From Salmonella enterica subsp. enterica serovar Typhimurium str. LT2 (GTDB taxonomy: Bacteria; Pseudomonadota; Gammaproteobacteria; Enterobacterales; Enterobacteriaceae), in contig NC_003277.2 in assembly GCF_000006945.2 (NCBI RefSeq), positions 29,934 to 93,933 of the forward strand: DNA of 64,000 nucleotides. Direction: 5' to 3'. Position 1 is the first letter of the stretch, and each line of letters opens with the position of its first letter. The translations under genes and the position numbers were made by a program. A model generated the notes under the pieces. It ran no database searches and was not told the origin of the DNA. It worked only from the letters and a program-made list of their open reading frames with translations. Below, in pieces: positions 60,301-64,000 of this stretch.

Positions 60301-62601
60301 ACCGTGGTACAGGGTTATGCCGGGGTGGGCAAGACCACCCAGTTCCGGGCGGTGATGTCAGCGGTGAACCTGCTGCCGGAGAGTGAGCGTCCCCGCGTCG
60401 TGGGGCTGGGACCGACCCACAGGGCGGTCGGGGAGATGCGCAGTGCCGGCGTGGAAGCACAGACGCTGGCGTCCTTTCTGCACGACACGCAACTGCAGCA
60501 GCGCAGCGGTGAAACGCCGGATTTCAGCAACACGCTGTTCCTCCTTGATGAGAGTTCGATGGTGGGCAACACCGATATGGCGCGGGCATACGCCCTGATT
60601 GCGGCCGGTGGTGGTCGTGCCGTGGCGAGCGGTGACACGGACCAGCTGCAGGCCATCGCACCCGGCCAGCCTTTCCGCCTGCAGCAGACGCGCAGCGCGG
60701 CTGATGTGGCCATCATGAAGGAGATTGTACGCCAGACACCGGAACTGCGGGACGCCGTGTACAGCCTGATTAACCGGGATGTGAATAAGGCACTGTCCGG
60801 GCTTGAAAACGTGAAGCCGGTTCAGGTTCCCCGCCTGAAGGGGGCATGGGCGCCGGAAAACTCGGTGACGGAGTTCAGCCGTCTGCAGGAGCGGGAACTG
60901 GCGAAAGCCGCACAGGAGGCGGAGAAAAAGGGCGAAGCCTTTCCGGATGTGCCCGTGACGCTGTATGAGGCCATTGTCCGCGACTATACCGGCAGAACGC
61001 CGGAAGCCCGGGAGCAGACGCTGATTGTCACGCATCTGAATGAGGACCGTCGGGTGCTGAACAGCATGATTCAGGATGCGCTGGCGAAACCGGGTGAGCA
61101 GCAGGTCACTGTCCCTGTACTGACCACCGCGAATATCCGTGACGGGGAACTGCGCCGTCTGTCCACCTGGGAGGCGCATCCGGGGGCGCTGGCCCTGGTG
61201 GATAATGTGTATCACCGGATTGCCGGTATCAGTAAGGAGGACGGGCTGATTACCCTGGAAGATAAGGCGGGTAACACCCGCCTTATTTCCCCCCGGGAAG
61301 CAGCGGCAGAGGGCGTCACACTATACAATCCGGAAACTATCCGGGTGGGGGCCGGTGACCGGATGCGTTTCACGAAGAGTGACAGGGAACGCGGGTATGT
61401 GGCCAACAGCGTCTGGACGGTGACGGCGGTTTCCGGTGACAGCGTCACGCTGTCAGACGGGAAACAGACCCGCGTGGTGCGTCCCGGGCAGGACAGGGCA
61501 GAGCAACATATTGACCTGGCGTATGCCATCACCGCCCACAGTGCGCAGGGGGCCAGTGAGACGTTTGCCATTGCGCTGGAGGGAACCGAAGGGGGCCGGA
61601 AACAGATGGCCGGTTTTGAGTCGGCGTATGTGGCGCTGTCGCGTATGAAGCAGCATGTGCAGGTGTACACCGACGACCGTCAGGGTTGGGTTAAGGCCAT
61701 CAACAGTGCGGAGCAAAAGGGCACGGCCCATGACGTGCTGGAGCCTAAATCAGAGCGTGAGATGATGAACGCAGAGCGCCTGTTCAGCACCGCCCGGGAA
61801 CTGCGGGACGTGGCCGCCGGCCGTGCCGTGCTGCGCAACGCCGGACTGGCGCAGGGAGACAGCCGGGCGCGTTTTATTGCACCGGGGCGCAAGTATCCGC
61901 AGCCGTATGTGGCGCTGCCGGCGTTTGACCGTAACGGTAAATCCGCCGGTATCTGGCTGAACCCGCTGACAACGGATGACGGTGCCGGGCTGCGGGGATT
62001 CACCGGGGAAGGTCGGGTGAAAGGCAGTGAAGAGGCGCAGTTTGTGGCCCTGCAGGGCAGTCGTAACGGCGAAAGCCTGCTGGCTGGTAGCATGCAGGAT
62101 GGCGTCCGGATTGCCCGGGAGAACCCCGACAGCGGCGTGGTGGTGCGAATTGTCGGTGACGGGCGTCCATGGAATCCCGTCGCCATTACCGGCGGCAGGG
62201 TGTGGGGCGATATTCCTGACAGTAACGTGCAGCCCGGCGCGGGGAACGGGGAGCCGGTCACGGCAGAGATTCTGGCACAGCGGCAGGCAGAAGAGGCAGT
62301 CCGCCGTGAAACAGAACGCCGTGCGGATGAGATTGTCCGTAAAATGGCTGAGGACAAATCTGACCTGCCGGAGGAGAAAACCGCGCAGGCGGTCAGGGAG
62401 ATTGCCGGCCAGGAGCAGGACAGAATGACCCCGCCTGAACGGGAACCCCCGCTGCCGGAGAGTGTGCTGCGCGAACCACAAAGGGAGCGGGAGACCATCC
62501 GGGAAGTGGCGCGGGAAAACCGGGGCCGGGAGCGGCTGCAGCAGATGGAGCAGGAGATGGTGCGTGACCTGCAGAAAGAGAAAACCCCTGGCGGGGACTG
62601 A
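57343..62601 (+). CDS. traI: TraI, relaxase and helicase
   Basis: The protein is about 1752 residues from ATG 57343, which gives the canonical MMSIAQVRSAGS start. The trans-esterase domain has Tyr16, Tyr17, Tyr23 and Tyr24 and the metal-binding His146, His157 and His159. Two RecD-like helicase regions follow; the active one has GYAGVGKTT near residue 991. A C-terminal domain binds TraM and other partners. TraI nicks oriT, stays bound to the 5' end and unwinds the plasmid. Confidence 0.97.
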   Translation: MMSIAQVRSAGSAAGYYSDRDNYYVLGSMEERWAGKGAEQLGLQGTVDKEVFTRVLEGRLPDGADLSRQQDGGNKHRPGYDLTFSAPKSVSLMAMLAGDKRLTEAHNQAVDIAVRQVEALASTRVMTDGQSETVLTGNLVMALFNHDTSRDQEPQLHTHAVVVNVTQHDGEWKTLSSDKVGKTGFIENVYANQIAFGKIYRAVLKEKVEALGYETEVVGKHGMWEMPGVPVEAFSSRSQAIREAVGEDASLKSRDVAALDTRKSKQHVDPEVKMAEWMQTLKDTGFDISAYRESADRRAEIQAAQPVPSQEQPDIQQAVTQAIAGLSDRKVQFTYTDVLARTVGMLPPEAGVIEKARAGIDEAISREQLIPLDREKGLFTSGIHVLDELSVRALSSDIMKQNRVTVHPEKSVPRTGSYSDAVSVLAQDRPSLAIISGQGGAAGQRERVAELTMMAREQGREVQIIVADRRSQTNLKQDERLSGELITGRRQLQEGMLFSPGSTVIVDQGEKLSLKETLTLLDGAARHNVQVLITDSGQRTGTGSALMAMKEAGVNSYRWQGRQQTPATVISEPDRNVRYARLAGDFVAAVKAGEESVAQVSGMREQAILAGMIRSELKTQGILGQQDTMMTALSPVWLDSRNRYLRDMYREGMVMEQWNPEKRSHDRYVIDRVTAQSHSLTLRDAQGETQMVRISALDSSWSLFRPEKMPVADGERLMVTGKIPGLRVSVGDRLQVSAVNDGVMTVTVPGRAEPASLPVGDSPFTALKLENGWVETPGHSVSDSAKVFASVTQMAMDNATLNSLARSGRDVRLYSSLDETRTAEKLSRHPSFTVVSEQIKARAGEVSLETAISRQKAGLHTPAQQAIHLALPVVESKNLAFSQVDLLTEAKSFAAEGTGFADLGREIDAQIKRGDLLYVDVAKGYGTDLLISRASYDAEKSILHHILEGKEAVTPLMERVPGELMETLTSGQRAATRMILETKDRFTVVQGYAGVGKTTQFRAVMSAVNLLPESERPRVVGLGPTHRAVGEMRSAGVEAQTLASFLHDTQLQQRSGETPDFSNTLFLLDESSMVGNTDMARAYALIAAGGGRAVASGDTDQLQAIAPGQPFRLQQTRSAADVAIMKEIVRQTPELRDAVYSLINRDVNKALSGLENVKPVQVPRLKGAWAPENSVTEFSRLQERELAKAAQEAEKKGEAFPDVPVTLYEAIVRDYTGRTPEAREQTLIVTHLNEDRRVLNSMIQDALAKPGEQQVTVPVLTTANIRDGELRRLSTWEAHPGALALVDNVYHRIAGISKEDGLITLEDKAGNTRLISPREAAAEGVTLYNPETIRVGAGDRMRFTKSDRERGYVANSVWTVTAVSGDSVTLSDGKQTRVVRPGQDRAEQHIDLAYAITAHSAQGASETFAIALEGTEGGRKQMAGFESAYVALSRMKQHVQVYTDDRQGWVKAINSAEQKGTAHDVLEPKSEREMMNAERLFSTARELRDVAAGRAVLRNAGLAQGDSRARFIAPGRKYPQPYVALPAFDRNGKSAGIWLNPLTTDDGAGLRGFTGEGRVKGSEEAQFVALQGSRNGESLLAGSMQDGVRIARENPDSGVVVRIVGDGRPWNPVAITGGRVWGDIPDSNVQPGAGNGEPVTAEILAQRQAEEAVRRETERRADEIVRKMAEDKSDLPEEKTAQAVREIAGQEQDRMTPPEREPPLPESVLREPQRERETIREVARENRGRERLQQMEQEMVRDLQKEKTPGGD

Positions 62602-62620
62602 TACGGGAAGATAAACCACG

Positions 62621-63361
62621 ATGACGATGGATAACGCCACACGTAACGATTCGCGGGCAGTCCGGGTGGATACCCGGCTGCAGCGACTGCTGGCCTGGTC
62701 GCCGGGACAGAGAGATCTCATCAAAACCGTGGCGCTGCTGCTGATGGTGGCTGACCATATTAACCGTATCCTGCACCTGAACCAAGAGTGGCTGTTTCTG
62801 GCCGGGCGCGGGGCGTTTCCGCTGTTTGCCCTGGTGTGGGGGCTGAACCTGTCCCAGCATACGCATATCCGCCAGTCTGCGATTAACCGGCTGTGGGGAT
62901 GGGCGGTTATCGCGCAGTCCGGATATTTTCTGGCGGGATTTCCGTGGTATGAAGGGAATATTCTGTTTGCCTTTGCGGTGACCGCGCAGGCGCTGAAGTG
63001 GTGTGAGCAGCGCTGCCTGTTTCACTCTGCGGCCGCGCTGTTACTGCTGACGGCGTGGATACCCCTGTCCGGAACCAGCTACGGCGTTGCCGGCGTGCTG
63101 GTGCTGGTCATCTGTTACCGGCTGTACCGGACCACAGATACTGAAGAACATCTGGCGCTTGCGGCCTGCCTAGTGGTGGCCGTCCCCGCGCTGAATCTGG
63201 TCACCAGTGATGCCGCGGCGGTGGCAGGACTTCTGGTGACCGGGCTGACGGTATGGCTTGTTTCGCTGACAGGCAAATCACGGCCCCGGTTCTGGCCGGC
63301 TGATTTTTTCCCGGTATTCTACACCTGCCATCTGGCTGCCCTGGGCGTTCTGGCGATGTGA
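62621..63361 (+). CDS. traX: TraX, pilin N-acetylase
   Basis: The 246-residue protein has seven or eight membrane segments and the TraX family pattern (IKTVALLLMVADHINRILHL and FLAGRGAFPLFALVWGLNLS). It acetylates the N-terminal Ala of pilin in the inner membrane. It follows traI after 19 bases and precedes finO, as in F. Confidence 0.95.
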   Translation: MTMDNATRNDSRAVRVDTRLQRLLAWSPGQRDLIKTVALLLMVADHINRILHLNQEWLFLAGRGAFPLFALVWGLNLSQHTHIRQSAINRLWGWAVIAQSGYFLAGFPWYEGNILFAFAVTAQALKWCEQRCLFHSAAALLLLTAWIPLSGTSYGVAGVLVLVICYRLYRTTDTEEHLALAACLVVAVPALNLVTSDAAAVAGLLVTGLTVWLVSLTGKSRPRFWPADFFPVFYTCHLAALGVLAM

Positions 63362-63415
63362 CGGGTGTGGTATCTTTGGCGGTATGAGCAGGATTTGGCA
63401 GGGGCAGCATACAGC

Positions 63416-63979
63416 ATGACTGAGCAGAAACGACCGGTACTGACACTGAAACGGAAAACGGATGGGGAAGCGCCGGCCCGCAGCCGCAAAACCATTATTA
63501 ACGTCACCACGCCCCCGAAGTGGAAGGTGAAGAAACAGCAGCTGGCTGACAGGGCTGTCCGGGAAGCGTCACTGGCAGAAAAAAAAGCCCGGGCAAGAAA
63601 AGATCTGTCCATCTACCTGCGATTTCAGTCAGTGGAGGAAGCGGTCAGCACGCTGAAACCCTGGTGGCCGGGGCTGTTTGACGGCGACACGCCCCGTCTT
63701 TTCGCCTGTGGCGTGCGTGAGGCGCTGTTTGAGGACGCCTCCAGGCGTGGTATCCCGCTGTCACACAAAAAGATAATCCGTGCGCTGAAAGCGATTGCCC
63801 GTTCTGAAGCATATCTCAGCGCGATGAAAGCCGGGGCCTGCCGATATGACACGGAAGGGTATGTGACGGAGCATATTACCGTGGAGGAAGAACAGTACGC
63901 GCTGGCGCGACTGGCAAAGGTCCGGGCGCAGAACGCCAGAAAAGCGGAACTCCGCGCGGTGCTGGCGCAGACGGTCTGA
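63416..63979 (+). CDS. finO: FinO, RNA chaperone of fertility inhibition
   Basis: The 187-residue protein has a basic N-terminal tail (MTEQKRPVLTLKRKTDGEAP) and the ProQ/FinO domain (about 65-185, including LFACGVREALFEDASRRGIP). It protects FinP from RNase E and promotes its pairing with the traJ leader. The frame is intact, in contrast to F where an IS disrupts it, so transfer should be repressed. Start ATG 63416. Confidence 0.96.
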   Translation: MTEQKRPVLTLKRKTDGEAPARSRKTIINVTTPPKWKVKKQQLADRAVREASLAEKKARARKDLSIYLRFQSVEEAVSTLKPWWPGLFDGDTPRLFACGVREALFEDASRRGIPLSHKKIIRALKAIARSEAYLSAMKAGACRYDTEGYVTEHITVEEEQYALARLAKVRAQNARKAELRAVLAQTV

Positions 63980-64000
63980 ACCGGAGAAGCCCAGTATAAT

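Noticed and set aside
61680..62724. Two 320-codon minus-strand frames opposite the end of traI
   Set aside because: They are antisense shadows of traI with Arg/Ser/Pro-rich low-information products.
63362..64000. Search for a replication origin or rep gene
   Set aside because: The window ends just after finO; no rep gene or iteron array is visible here.

Overview
The window is part of a conjugative F-like virulence plasmid of Salmonella enterica, of the pSLT (serovar Typhimurium) type. The evidence is the spv virulence genes at the left edge (first codons of spvB, then spvA and spvR), mig-5, tlpA, samAB, vapBC and an F-type transfer region. These identifications rest on recognising protein sequences; no database search was run.

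Left part (1-9.5 kb): spv genes on the minus strand, with a decayed phage-lysozyme fragment upstream of spvA. An IS630-family element follows, abutting a 4.6-kb transposon with 205-bp inverted ends. Each end carries seven copies of a short motif. The transposon encodes an AAA ATPase, a DDE transposase and a serine resolvase, and its cargo is the Tat-exported carbonic anhydrase gene mig-5.

Maintenance part (9.5-18 kb): the coiled-coil thermosensor repressor tlpA, an internally deleted exonuclease gene, two unknown genes, an Rpn-family nuclease, a P1-type parA-parB-parS partition locus, and the SOS-controlled samAB error-prone polymerase operon.

Leading region (18-30.7 kb): plus-strand genes that enter the recipient first. 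They include a DNA methyltransferase, an ArdB/KlcA antirestriction protein, ssb, a ParB-like protein, psiB and psiA. Four long foldable non-coding elements each lie directly upstream of a leading-region gene and resemble single-strand promoters. Several genes nearest oriT are decayed.

Transfer part (30.2-64 kb): oriT with an F-type nic sequence, a transglycosylase gene, traM, finP/traJ, traY and a nearly continuous tra operon through traI, traX and finO. Insertions relative to F are a small HNH-nuclease gene before traN, several small membrane-protein genes around traC and traU, and a vapBC toxin-antitoxin module between traD and traI. The replication region lies outside the window. No tRNA, rRNA or CRISPR array was seen.
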